Shown here piece after piece: positions 25,084 to 33,743 of a stretch of 64,000 nucleotides of DNA; position 1 is the first letter of the stretch; each line of letters starts with the position of its first letter. A program made the translations under genes and the position numbers. Source of the DNA: Candidatus Zixiibacteriota bacterium (GTDB taxonomy: Bacteria; Zixibacteria; MSB-5A5; GN15; JAAZOE01); the NCBI GenBank assembly GCA_023138975.1, contig JAGLON010000015.1, positions 62,001 to 126,000 of the forward strand. The letters run 5' to 3'. The notes beneath the pieces were generated by a model, which searched no databases, was not told the origin of the DNA, and worked only from the letters and a program-made list of their open reading frames with translations.

Positions 25084-27588
25084 ATGGGAAATGTAGGAAG
25101 AAGGGACTTTCTCAAGACAGCGGCCGCATCAGTCGCTGCGGCTTCTTTGCTGGCGTCATGCCAAACCAAAGAGGGAGAACCATTATCCCAGAAAATGGGT
25201 GGTGTTGAAGACCAACTGGGAATCGAATGGGATAAATCGGTCTGTCGGTTCTGTGGTACCGGATGCGGTGTCTTAGTTGGCCGAAAGAACGGCAAAATCG
25301 TAGCCACCAAGGGCGACCCGGAATGCTGGTCTAACAAAGGATTGAACTGCATCAAGGGCTATTTCCTGTCCAAGATACTGTATGGAAGAGATCGCTTGAC
25401 TAAACCGCTTATCCGTAAGAACGGAAAACTGGTTGAGTCCACCTGGGACGAAGCGCTTGACTTGATAGCATCGAAGTATTCTGAAATTCTAAAGACTCAC
25501 GGTTCGGATGCGGTGGCTATGTTTGGTTCGGGGCAGTGGACAATTTTTGAGGGGTATGCCGCGTTAAAGTTTATGAAAGCAGGTCTTGGTTTTATCGCAA
25601 AAGACGGCGTCGGGTCTAATCACCTTGATCCCAATGCCCGAATGTGTATGGCCAGCGCTGTTGCGGCTTTTATGCGGACTTTCCAGTCTGATGAACCAAT
25701 GGGTTCATACGAAGATATTGAGCATGCCGATACTTTCTTCACCTGGGGCGCGAATATGGCCGAAATGCATCCGGTCTTATTCTCACGGATAATCGACACA
25801 AAAATGAAAAATCCGGATCGGGTGAAAATAATTGATTTAGGCACACAATATACTCGTGTTTCAGAAGAAGCCGACTTGTATCTTGAGTTCCAACCGCAGA
25901 CAGATCTCGCTATAGCCAACTACTTTGCCCATTACATTATTAAAAACAAGCGTTATGATAAACAGTTTGTCGAAGATCATCTCGTCTTTAAGAAGGGTGA
26001 GACCAATATTGGCTATGGTCTGAAAGACGGCGGAGCCGACATACCGAAAACTGCGGGAAAGATGGAGAAGATTACGTTTGGCGAATACAAGAAGTTTGTA
26101 GCCAAATATACAGCAAAGCATACCTCCAAGATTTCTGGCGTACCGGAAGATAAATTGAAGCAGGCGGCCGAATTCATTTCCGATCCGACCCGCAAGGTCT
26201 GTTCGTATTGGACAATGGGCTTTAATCAGCACACTCGCGGTACCTGGGTAAACCAACTCGTATATAATATCCATCTGCTGACTGGAAAAATATCAAAACC
26301 CGGCATGGGTCCTTTTTCTTTAACCGGGCAACCGAGTGCCTGCGGGACGGCTCGCGAAGTTGGTACATTTGTCCATCGCCTACCGGCTGATATGGTAGTT
26401 AAGAATGAAGCTCATCGTAAGATTGCCGCGGATATCTGGAAGATTCCCGTTGAGAAGATTAACCCCAAAGTCGGCTTGCATACCATTGAAATGTTCCGCG
26501 CGACTGAAACCGGTAGGATTAAGATACTTTGGACTCAGGTGACAAACCCATATCACTCAATGCCGAACCTCAATCGGTTCACCAAAGCCGCCAAGGAGCA
26601 GGATATCTTTATTATTGCGTCAGATGTTTATCCTACCCGGACGACCGAAGTTGCCGATGTCGTGTTGCCGTCTGCGATGTGGGTTGAGAAAGAAGGCGCT
26701 TATGGCAATGCCGAGCGCCGAACTCAGCACTGGAACAAGATTGCGGACTCTCCGGGAGAGGCCAAAACTGAAATTTGGCAAATGTATGAGGTTGCCAAAC
26801 GATTGAAAGTAGATGAGAAGACCACCGTCGCTGACATCATATATAATTTTAATCAGGATAATTACTACGAAGAACTGTGGGAAGAATATCGCAGTTTCAC
26901 ACTCGGCATTGGCAAAGATTTGGCTCCCTACAAAGTTCTCAGGGAAAAGCACGGCGTGGTTTGGCCGTATGTAGCCAGAGACAAGGCGGTTAACGGCAAG
27001 ATTGATTTCAGCGATGTCTGGGATGATATCGAGAATACTGAGCCCAATGGCTTTACATCAGTGAAATGGCGCTATAATTCCAAATACGATCCGTTTGCGG
27101 CCAGGTTTATTAAAGATCATCCTGAACGGTCGTTTAAAGATGGGATAGTTTTCTATAAAGCCAAGAAAAATGATTATCGGGCGACTGTTCTGGCCGTGCC
27201 GTATGAACCACCAGGGGAAGTACCGGATAAAGAATACCCGTTCTGGTTGTGTACCGGTCGGGTTCTCGAACACTGGCATACCGGTACCATGACGATGCGC
27301 GTCCCTGAATTAAGACGGGTTATGCCGCGTGCGTTCGTAAATTTCAATCCCGAAGACGCCAAGAAATACGGTATTAACAGAGGAGATTTGGTGCGAGTTA
27401 CTTCCCGGCGTGGAAGTGTCGTGTTCCCGGCCGATATCAACGGACGTGCGATTCCTCAGAAGGGATCGGTGTTTATTCCGTTTTTTGATGAGTCGAGGAT
27501 GGTAAATGAGATAACCCTCGACCAGTATGATCCAATTTCGAAAGAGCCTGATTATAAGAAATGCGCTGTTAAGGTTGAGAAGGTTTAA
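25084..27588 (+). CDS. napA: Periplasmic nitrate reductase catalytic subunit
   Basis: 834 aa Mo-bis-MGD oxidoreductase reducing nitrate to nitrite. Twin-arginine signal GRRDFLKTAAASVAAASLLA, [4Fe-4S] site at C54, C57, C61 and C89 (CRFCGTGC ... NCIKG), and the NapA Mo-ligand Cys at about 188 in NARMCMASAV followed by RTFQSDEPMG, which separates NapA from formate dehydrogenases (Sec) and other family members. The C-terminal cofactor-binding domain (LCTGRVLEHWHTGTMT) is complete. A Cys in LLASC of the signal could even allow lipidation. Confidence 0.95.
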   Translation: MGNVGRRDFLKTAAASVAAASLLASCQTKEGEPLSQKMGGVEDQLGIEWDKSVCRFCGTGCGVLVGRKNGKIVATKGDPECWSNKGLNCIKGYFLSKILYGRDRLTKPLIRKNGKLVESTWDEALDLIASKYSEILKTHGSDAVAMFGSGQWTIFEGYAALKFMKAGLGFIAKDGVGSNHLDPNARMCMASAVAAFMRTFQSDEPMGSYEDIEHADTFFTWGANMAEMHPVLFSRIIDTKMKNPDRVKIIDLGTQYTRVSEEADLYLEFQPQTDLAIANYFAHYIIKNKRYDKQFVEDHLVFKKGETNIGYGLKDGGADIPKTAGKMEKITFGEYKKFVAKYTAKHTSKISGVPEDKLKQAAEFISDPTRKVCSYWTMGFNQHTRGTWVNQLVYNIHLLTGKISKPGMGPFSLTGQPSACGTAREVGTFVHRLPADMVVKNEAHRKIAADIWKIPVEKINPKVGLHTIEMFRATETGRIKILWTQVTNPYHSMPNLNRFTKAAKEQDIFIIASDVYPTRTTEVADVVLPSAMWVEKEGAYGNAERRTQHWNKIADSPGEAKTEIWQMYEVAKRLKVDEKTTVADIIYNFNQDNYYEELWEEYRSFTLGIGKDLAPYKVLREKHGVVWPYVARDKAVNGKIDFSDVWDDIENTEPNGFTSVKWRYNSKYDPFAARFIKDHPERSFKDGIVFYKAKKNDYRATVLAVPYEPPGEVPDKEYPFWLCTGRVLEHWHTGTMTMRVPELRRVMPRAFVNFNPEDAKKYGINRGDLVRVTSRRGSVVFPADINGRAIPQKGSVFIPFFDESRMVNEITLDQYDPISKEPDYKKCAVKVEKV

Positions 27589-27608
27589 CTGAAATCGGAC
27601 AACCATAT

Positions 27609-28253
27609 ATGAAGCGTCGAGAATTTTTAAAGAAGGGGTTTGCCCTGACGGCCGTCGGGACAACCGCGGGATTCTCTCTAATTAGTTTATTGGGGAAGAG
27701 CCGCCGGTTGTATTTTCGACCGCCGGGTGCGTTAGCTGAGGATGACTTTCTGGCGGCCTGTATTCGCTGCGGGAAGTGCATTCAGGTCTGTCCGTATAAC
27801 TCACTGAAATATGCGGACATCACTGATGGTCTTCATGCCGGAACTCCTTACTTTAATTTTCGCAGGACGCCCTGTTATATGTGCGAGGATATCCCGTGTA
27901 TTACGGTGTGTCCGACTGATGCTCTGGATCATACCCTGACCGATATCAATAAGGCTGTCATGGGTACAGCAGTTATCACTGACCGTGAAGCCTGTTTATC
28001 TTTGAACGGCCTCAGGTGTGAAATATGCTACCGTGCCTGCCCCTTGATAGATAAGGCGATAACACTTAAGAAACACCAGCAGACAATCACAAAACGGCAC
28101 ACCGTTTTTGAACCGGTCATACATAAGGATGTATGCACCGGTTGCGGCATCTGCGAAAATGTATGTCCTCTTGATGAAACGGCAATCCGGGTATTACCCT
28201 CTGAGAGGGGTGATAAAGCCGGTCATTATATTTATCTCAAGGAGCAGGTATGA
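27609..28253 (+). CDS. napG: NapG-type ferredoxin, four [4Fe-4S] clusters
   Basis: 214 aa. Twin-arginine signal MKRREFLKKGFALTA, then four Cys clusters: CIRCGKCIQVC, CYMCEDIPCITVC, CLSLNGLRCEICYRAC and CTGCGICENVC. With NapH it passes electrons from quinol toward NapAB in the periplasm. Its stop overlaps the napH start by 4 bp. Confidence 0.93.
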   Translation: MKRREFLKKGFALTAVGTTAGFSLISLLGKSRRLYFRPPGALAEDDFLAACIRCGKCIQVCPYNSLKYADITDGLHAGTPYFNFRRTPCYMCEDIPCITVCPTDALDHTLTDINKAVMGTAVITDREACLSLNGLRCEICYRACPLIDKAITLKKHQQTITKRHTVFEPVIHKDVCTGCGICENVCPLDETAIRVLPSERGDKAGHYIYLKEQV

Positions 28254-29164
28254 GCGGGGTTATGAATAACCGCCGACGCCTGCTGCGTCGCATTGTACAA
28301 CTTGTGGTGTTGTTTCTTTTAATCTCGCCGTTGTTTCAATTCTCGTTCTTTTCCGGAACGCTTATTTCCGGAACGATATTGGGAATCAATATGGTGGACC
28401 CGTTGGCGGCAATAGACTTTATTCTGGCAACGAAGTCGGTTTACTTGCCTGTTATTATCGGGGCCGTGGTTGTGCTGCTCTTTTACTTCATTATTGGAGG
28501 ACGCTCTTTCTGCGGTTGGGTATGTCCCATGTATCTTGTCAGTGAACTGATAGCGAAACTTCCCAAGAGCTGGCGAGCTTTTTCATATAAACCAAATCAT
28601 TCATCCAAATTCTGGTTGCTGGGGATATTGCTTATTTTGAGCGTTATTACCTCACAACCGGTGTTTGAAATAGTGTCGCCGATTGGGATTATCAGTCAGA
28701 ATATCGCTATGGGAATTGATACACCGCCGAAGAACACAGCTTATATCGAAGAAAATATCCAGAGTCTGAATGAACTTGGAATCAAGACGAGCCTATTACC
28801 GAATACAGAGGCAGAATATGTTGTCTTATTCAATTATTCGCTATGGCTTCTATTGTCACTGGTTCTAATTGATATCTTTATTACCCGGGGATGGTGGTGT
28901 CGTTACACCTGTCCGGTGGGAGCGTTTTACACAATTTTGGGTAAGTATTCTCCCCTGAAAATAAAGATTGATCATGATTCCTGTACCAATTGCGGTGACT
29001 GTTTTACCGTCTGCCTTCCGGCTGAAGTTCTGGCAGCACCGGTAAGGGGTGATACCGCTTGGGTCAATAACAGTTCCTGCACTAATTGCCTGAATTGTGT
29101 GGATATATGTCCTGAAAAATCATTGAAATTTAGTATAAAAATGGCAAAGGAGAAGAGGAGATGA
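28250..29164 (+). CDS. napH: NapH-type quinol dehydrogenase membrane subunit
   Basis: 304 aa. Four membrane helices (LVVLFLLISPLF, VIIGAVVVLLFYFII, FWLLGILLILSVI, LLSLVLIDIFI regions), the paired CGWVCP and CRYTCP motifs of NapH, and two C-terminal [4Fe-4S] sites (CTNCGDCFTVC and CTNCLNCVDIC). Overlaps both napG and napB by 4 bp. Confidence 0.93.
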   Translation: MSGVMNNRRRLLRRIVQLVVLFLLISPLFQFSFFSGTLISGTILGINMVDPLAAIDFILATKSVYLPVIIGAVVVLLFYFIIGGRSFCGWVCPMYLVSELIAKLPKSWRAFSYKPNHSSKFWLLGILLILSVITSQPVFEIVSPIGIISQNIAMGIDTPPKNTAYIEENIQSLNELGIKTSLLPNTEAEYVVLFNYSLWLLLSLVLIDIFITRGWWCRYTCPVGAFYTILGKYSPLKIKIDHDSCTNCGDCFTVCLPAEVLAAPVRGDTAWVNNSSCTNCLNCVDICPEKSLKFSIKMAKEKRR

Positions 29165-29541
29165 AAGCAGTTCTTCTGATACTTATGGTACTGTTCCTGG
29201 TCGTTGCCTGCGATCAGAAAAGCAGTGAACCGCTAACGGAGGATCAAAAACAAGCGCTGGAGCAGGCTTCGGCTAACAATGTATCGCTTTATGGTGCACC
29301 GCCGTTAATCCCCAAGGATCATCCGATTGAGATTGGTGAAGATGTGAGCCAGTTTGAAAATGGCGGTGAAATCTGTCTGGAATGCCATAACGACGCGGAA
29401 AACGAAGAAGCGCCTCAGACCGGACACCCGGAGCGAAACAACTGCCTGCAGTGCCATGTGACTGAGCTTGATGATGATGCAACCGCTGAAGATTTCAAAA
29501 TAGAAAATACATTTGAGAAGCATGTCCCGGATATCAAGTAG
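29161..29541 (+). CDS. napB: NapB-type diheme cytochrome c, predicted lipoprotein
   Basis: 126 aa. The signal ends in a lipobox (LVVAC), so the protein is probably lipid-anchored; NapB is usually soluble. Two haem sites, CLECH and CLQCH, and the NapB segment GAPPLIPKDHPIEIGEDVSQF. Electron donor to NapA. Somewhat shorter than typical NapB. Confidence 0.9.
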   Translation: MKAVLLILMVLFLVVACDQKSSEPLTEDQKQALEQASANNVSLYGAPPLIPKDHPIEIGEDVSQFENGGEICLECHNDAENEEAPQTGHPERNNCLQCHVTELDDDATAEDFKIENTFEKHVPDIK

Positions 29542-29565
29542 GTTGTGAATAGGAGTGATTGACAG

Positions 29566-30123
29566 GTGACAACTCGGTCTGAATTTTTAAAACGTTCAGT
29601 TAAGCTTGTTTCAGGCGCGCTTGCGACAGCATTGGACTCTAAAATCCTGGAAGAGATTAGGGCTATTCCGATCTCAATCTTTCCTCCCGGTGCGGTATCT
29701 GATTTTACAAGTGTCTGTACCGCCTGTGGCGATTGTCTTCCGGTGTGTCCCGAACAAGCGATTAAAATTGAGATCGATGAACTGTCCGGTAAACTATTAC
29801 CCCGTATTCAGCCATCGAAAGCTGCCTGCACTATGTGTCAAGATACACCTTGTATAAGTGCATGCAAAATTGGCGCATTGATTGAAGACCAAAACCAGAC
29901 CTTTCCCGAGATTGGTTTAGCGATTGTAAACAAGACGACCTGTATGGCTCACAATGGAAATGCCTGTTTGGTTTGCTACGATGCTTGTCCCATGAAGCGA
30001 AGCGCTCTCAAGATGAAGCTCAATAGGCCGGTCATCGATAGTGACATTTGCACTGGGTGCGGTGTATGTGAATACGTATGTATTATTGAAGGAGAAAAGG
30101 GTATAAAAATAGAGGCCCTGTAA
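29566..30123 (+). CDS. Second NapG/NapF-like ferredoxin, four [4Fe-4S] clusters
   Basis: 185 aa, GTG start with no good ATG nearby. Cluster motifs parallel NapG: CTACGDCLPVC, CTMCQDTPCISAC, CMAHNGNACLVCYDAC, CTGCGVCEYVC. The N-terminus (TTRSEFLKRSVKLVSG) looks like a degraded twin-arginine signal with only one Arg, so the protein may stay in the cytoplasm like NapF, or be exported with NapG. Last gene of the nap operon. Confidence 0.85.
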   Translation: MTTRSEFLKRSVKLVSGALATALDSKILEEIRAIPISIFPPGAVSDFTSVCTACGDCLPVCPEQAIKIEIDELSGKLLPRIQPSKAACTMCQDTPCISACKIGALIEDQNQTFPEIGLAIVNKTTCMAHNGNACLVCYDACPMKRSALKMKLNRPVIDSDICTGCGVCEYVCIIEGEKGIKIEAL

Positions 30124-30185
30124 GTATCCGACGGACAACTTATATTTGTCCTAAATGTTTAATACCGTCTGATGAATTCAGACTT

Positions 30186-30278
30186 TATCTCCGAACCCTG
30201 CAGGGCCCTCCGGGTCAGCAGGGACTCTACGGTTGGGAGAGTAATTTCCCAGCCTGCCCGGCTTGGCAAAGGAGAATA
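30186..30278 (+). ncRNA. Moco-riboswitch-like leader RNA upstream of the moa/mob operon
   Basis: In the 197-bp gap before mobA. Possible folding: closing stem TCTCC (30188-30192) with GGAGA (30271-30275); stem CCCTGC (30196-30201) with GCAGGG (30218-30223); stem GGTTGGGA (30231-30238) with TCCCAGCC (30247-30254); small stem TGCC (30255-30258) with GGCA (30265-30268). The GGTTGGGA...TCCCAGCCTGCCC core recalls the Moco RNA motif (family recalled from memory). A terminator follows at once and the operon makes Moco, which fits feedback control. Needs a covariance-model test. Confidence 0.6.
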
Positions 30279-30290
30279 TAGACGTGGTTT

Positions 30291-30320
30291 TCCCATGCCT
30301 GCCGGACATGGGATTTTTTT
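30291..30320 (+). terminator. Attenuator-type terminator directly before mobA
   Basis: 7-bp stem (30291-30297 with 30307-30313), 9-nt loop, and T7 that ends one base before the mobA ATG at 30321. Placed right after the riboswitch-like leader, it is a natural expression platform. Confidence 0.75.
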
Positions 30321-30896
30321 ATGATTAGAAAGATTGAAAAAGCATATATCCTGGCCGGCGGACTGAGTCGAAGAATGGGCCGTGATAAACTATTTGTGCA
30401 AATTAACGGCCGAACGGTTATCGAAAATATCATCAATCTGTGTCGTGCGTACTTCACCGATGTTACTATTTCAGCCAATGATGCAATGAAGTTTGAAGCT
30501 TTCAAGGTTAAGGTTATCCCAGACTATCCCAATGCTCAAGGACCGTTGGGCGGGATAATGTCCAGCTTAGTCGATTGCCGCGAGACCCATGATACCTGTT
30601 TTATCACTGCTGCTGATCTCATAGATGTTGATGGACAATTAATCGAGTCGCTTCTGAAAAATTACAGAGACGAAGAATACTTTGGTGTGCGAGAAAGAGA
30701 TTTTCTTCAACCTCTATGTGGAATATATAGCATTAGTGCCCTGCCAACCTTGATTTCATGTGTCGAGAGTATAGATTTTAGAGCTATCAAAGCGATTGAA
30801 AAATTGCGGAATAATTCAATTCCCCCAACAAGTGAGCACTGGCGCAATTTGAATAACATGGCGGATTTAGAAATGGCGGAGAAGCTAAATGCTTGA
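30321..30896 (+). CDS. mobA: Molybdenum cofactor guanylyltransferase
   Basis: 191 aa. Nucleotide-binding motif AGGLSRRMGRDK at residues 12-23 and GPLGGIMSSL further on. MobA attaches GMP to Mo-molybdopterin, giving the bis-MGD cofactor that NapA needs. The start codon touches the T-run of the attenuator, so ribosome access depends on read-through. Overlaps mobB by 8 bp. Confidence 0.92.
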   Translation: MIRKIEKAYILAGGLSRRMGRDKLFVQINGRTVIENIINLCRAYFTDVTISANDAMKFEAFKVKVIPDYPNAQGPLGGIMSSLVDCRETHDTCFITAADLIDVDGQLIESLLKNYRDEEYFGVRERDFLQPLCGIYSISALPTLISCVESIDFRAIKAIEKLRNNSIPPTSEHWRNLNNMADLEMAEKLNA

Positions 30897-31395
30897 GCTA
30901 TGTATTGTTGGCGCAAAAAACTCAGGTAAAACGACCCTGATAGAAGAGCTGGTTCACCGGCTGTCTACCAACGGTTATAAAGTCGCGACGATAAAGCATA
31001 CTGCTCATTCGCATGCGTTTGATACACCGGGGAAAGATTCGTTCAGACATCGGGCTGCTGGTGCGAAGGCTACTATTGTGAAAAGTAATCAGGAATTTGC
31101 ATTCTTTGCATCACCTGAGACCGAGATAAATAACGGTATAGAAATTCTCTTTCACAAATATTTCGATGTGTGCCTGATTGAAGGAGATGTGTACTCAGAT
31201 AAGCGTAAAATTGTTATCAGCCGAAACTATGAAAATCTTAAAGTTCAACCGCCCAAAAATGTTATTGCTATTTATGGCCCGGAATGCGCGCTAAATAAGA
31301 CTATCAGGTTTGAATTGAATGACGTTGAAGGGCTTTATGCGTTGATAGTAAAACTCATGAACGAAGGTAAAAAGGAAATACACCATGAGGGTTAA
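30889..31395 (+). CDS. mobB: MobB, MGD biosynthesis GTPase adaptor
   Basis: 168 aa. P-loop GAKNSGKTTLIEEL at residues 7-20 and the family segment VATIKHTAHSHAFDTPGKDSFRH. Binds GTP and assists MobA. Overlaps mobA and moaA by a few bases. Confidence 0.92.
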   Translation: MLELCIVGAKNSGKTTLIEELVHRLSTNGYKVATIKHTAHSHAFDTPGKDSFRHRAAGAKATIVKSNQEFAFFASPETEINNGIEILFHKYFDVCLIEGDVYSDKRKIVISRNYENLKVQPPKNVIAIYGPECALNKTIRFELNDVEGLYALIVKLMNEGKKEIHHEG

Positions 31396-32332
31396 GCATC
31401 CCATTCAATATCTTCGTGTATCGCTTTTAAATAAGTGTAATTTAAATTGCTTTTATTGCCGTCCTCAAAATGAAAAAGAGGTACCCGAGTGGAATCGAAG
31501 CAATCCCGATAAATGCAAGCAGGCCTTGTCTTTACTATATAGTATGGGAGTCAGGAAAATACGCTTTACAGGAGGTGAACCGACCCTGTACAAAGAACTG
31601 CCTGATTTAATTACCTTCAGCAAATCTCTTGGCCCGGATGTGAAATCCGCATTAACTTCAAATGGGATACTGTTGGCCAAGCTGGCTCCGGAGCTTAGAC
31701 TAGCCGGATTAGACAGCGTCAATATTTCCATAGATACTTTGGATCCTACAAAGTTTACCAGTATAACCTCGCGAGATTATTTGGACCGGGTACTGGACGG
31801 AATTACGTGTGCCAAAGAGTACATTCCGGAAGTCAAGCTTAATACAGTGGTTATGAAAGGTGTCAATGATGATGAGGTTGCAAACCTGATCGAGTTCGCC
31901 AACTCTATGAAAGTCAATATTAGGTTTATTGAATATATGCCGTCAAGAACAGGAACGCCTCACTATAAATATATTTCCGGAAATGAAATACGAAATTCTT
32001 TGCCCTATGAGTTTTCAGCGTTAGGACAGAGCGGAGCGAGTGCGGCTCGCTACTATAAGGCGAATAATCTTGATATTAAAGTAGGTTTTATTAATCCCGT
32101 CAGTCATTCGTTCTGTAATAATTGCAACCGCCTTCGATTGGCAGCTGACGGGAAATTGTACGGTTGCCTTTTCGACGGCAGGAATATCAACTTATTCGAG
32201 TTGCTTGAACAAGACGACATCAAGGCTCAACAAGAGACTATCAAATTAGTAAATGATAAACAATTTCAAGGGTGTTCAGGTGTCGCCTCATCTCAGGACA
32301 ATCTCCCTTCATTTCTTGAGATGGGAGGGTAG
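31385..32332 (+). CDS. moaA: GTP 3',8-cyclase MoaA (radical SAM)
   Basis: 315 aa. SAM cluster motif CNLNCFYC (residues 19-26), C-terminal second cluster site (CNNC plus a later Cys in LYGCLF), and a terminal Gly-Gly, which MoaA needs for activity. First step of molybdopterin synthesis. Overlaps mobB by 11 bp. Confidence 0.95.
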   Translation: MRVKHPIQYLRVSLLNKCNLNCFYCRPQNEKEVPEWNRSNPDKCKQALSLLYSMGVRKIRFTGGEPTLYKELPDLITFSKSLGPDVKSALTSNGILLAKLAPELRLAGLDSVNISIDTLDPTKFTSITSRDYLDRVLDGITCAKEYIPEVKLNTVVMKGVNDDEVANLIEFANSMKVNIRFIEYMPSRTGTPHYKYISGNEIRNSLPYEFSALGQSGASAARYYKANNLDIKVGFINPVSHSFCNNCNRLRLAADGKLYGCLFDGRNINLFELLEQDDIKAQQETIKLVNDKQFQGCSGVASSQDNLPSFLEMGG

Positions 32333-32334
32333 TT

Positions 32335-32817
32335 GTGAGTAAGCTCAGCCATGTTGATGACAAGGGTAAGGCTCAAATGGTAAATGTCGGAAATAAAGAA
32401 TCAACCGACAGAGTAGCAGTAGCCCGAGCCACTGTTCTCTTGAATAAAGAGACCTTCATTGCCATTAAAGAAAACAAGATGGCTAAAGGTGATGTCCTTA
32501 CCGTGGCTAAAATAGCCGGGATTCAGGCGGCTAAGCAAACGTCATCGCTGATTCCTCTTTGTCATCCTTTGCCCCTTGATTTGGTGGATATTGCATTCGA
32601 AATGGATAGTAAAGTGCATTCTATTACAATCACAGCCTCAAGTTATTGCCGCGGTAAAACTGGTGTAGAGATGGAATCGCTAACGGCCTGCTCCATTGCT
32701 GCCCTGACAATTTATGATATGTCAAAAGCCATGCAAAAAGACATCACCATAACAGATATCATGCTGATAAAGAAAACAGGAGGAAAGTCAGGTGAGTACA
32801 TCCGGGACAATATATAA
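32335..32817 (+). CDS. moaC: Cyclic pyranopterin monophosphate synthase MoaC
   Basis: 160 aa, GTG start 3 bp after moaA. LSHVDDKGKAQMVNVG, KQTSSLIPLCHPLPL and GKTGVEMESLTACSIAALTIYDM are diagnostic. Works with MoaA to make cPMP. Its end overlaps the MOSC gene by 26 bp in another frame. Confidence 0.95.
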   Translation: MSKLSHVDDKGKAQMVNVGNKESTDRVAVARATVLLNKETFIAIKENKMAKGDVLTVAKIAGIQAAKQTSSLIPLCHPLPLDLVDIAFEMDSKVHSITITASSYCRGKTGVEMESLTACSIAALTIYDMSKAMQKDITITDIMLIKKTGGKSGEYIRDNI

Positions 32818-33229
32818 AATATCAGTCTCTGCCAGCAAGGGGACTAAAAAGAAAAACACCTCCGCAGCAATGATGATCGCTGACTCCGGGATTGAAGGTG
32901 ATGCTCATGCCGGTTCTGAACGTCAGGTTTCACTTCTCCCGTTTGAATCGTTCAGCAAGCTTGATAACGATACACTCGTAATCAGTCCCGGTGATTTTGC
33001 GGAAAATATTACGACCCAAGGTCTTGATTTCAGCGGTGTGGCTTTAGGGAAACGATTACGCATAGGCAAAGCGATTGAACTTGAGATTACTCAGATTGGC
33101 AAGGAATGTCATCATGGCTGCGAAATCAGAAAAATAGTCGGTGATTGCATCATGCCGAGGGAGGGAATTTTTGCCAGAGTTATAAACGGGGGAGATTTTA
33201 AGACTGGAGACACCATTGAGTGGCAATAG
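32792..33229 (+). CDS. MOSC-domain protein
   Basis: 145 aa MOSC domain: GIEGDAHAG, RQVSLLPFESF, PGDFAENITTQGLD and the conserved Cys motif GKECHHGCEI. MOSC domains bind Mo cofactor or sulfur species. Such single-domain proteins are often encoded with mog/moaB. Overlaps moaC by 26 bp and the mog gene by 14 bp, so translation is tightly coupled. Precise role unknown. Confidence 0.88.
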   Translation: MSTSGTIYKISVSASKGTKKKNTSAAMMIADSGIEGDAHAGSERQVSLLPFESFSKLDNDTLVISPGDFAENITTQGLDFSGVALGKRLRIGKAIELEITQIGKECHHGCEIRKIVGDCIMPREGIFARVINGGDFKTGDTIEWQ

Positions 33230-33743
33230 CAGCATCTACCGGGTCGCGGTCGTGATTTTATCTGACCGGGCATCTCGTGGAGAAAGAGAAGATAAATGTT
33301 TGCCGGTCTTTCGTGAACTGCTTCCGCGCGATTTATATTCTATAGTAACCGAAAAAATTCTCCCGGATGATCGAGTCATCATTGAGACGACCCTTCGAAA
33401 TCTTGTAAAGGAAAAGTACCATCTGATATTTACATCAGGAGGAACAGGGTGTGCGCCAAGCGATGTAACCCCTGACGTTACAGTTGGGATACTTGACCGC
33501 CCGACTCCGGGATTAGATGAGGCTATTCGGCGGTATAGCGAAAGTAAGTCACGCTACGCGGTTTTCTCGAGAGCATTATCTGGAGTCGCCGGTAATTCTT
33601 ATATTATCAATTTGCCGGGGTCGCCCAAGGCTGTAAGAGAAATACTCGAATTCGTTATTCCTATATTGGAACATCCGATTCGTCTGATTGCCGGAAAGGT
33701 AAAAGATTGTCAACAGGAGTTAGCCGAAAATGATAACGTATAA
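33216..33743 (+). CDS. mog: MogA/MoaB-family molybdopterin adenylyltransferase
   Basis: 175 aa. TTG start at 33216, inside the end of the MOSC gene; the next in-frame candidates would cut the VILSDRASRGERED motif region too close. TSGGTGCAPSDVTPD is the catalytic molybdopterin-binding motif. Adenylylates molybdopterin before Mo insertion by MoeA. Overlaps moeA by 14 bp. Confidence 0.88.
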   Translation: MSGNSSIYRVAVVILSDRASRGEREDKCLPVFRELLPRDLYSIVTEKILPDDRVIIETTLRNLVKEKYHLIFTSGGTGCAPSDVTPDVTVGILDRPTPGLDEAIRRYSESKSRYAVFSRALSGVAGNSYIINLPGSPKAVREILEFVIPILEHPIRLIAGKVKDCQQELAENDNV

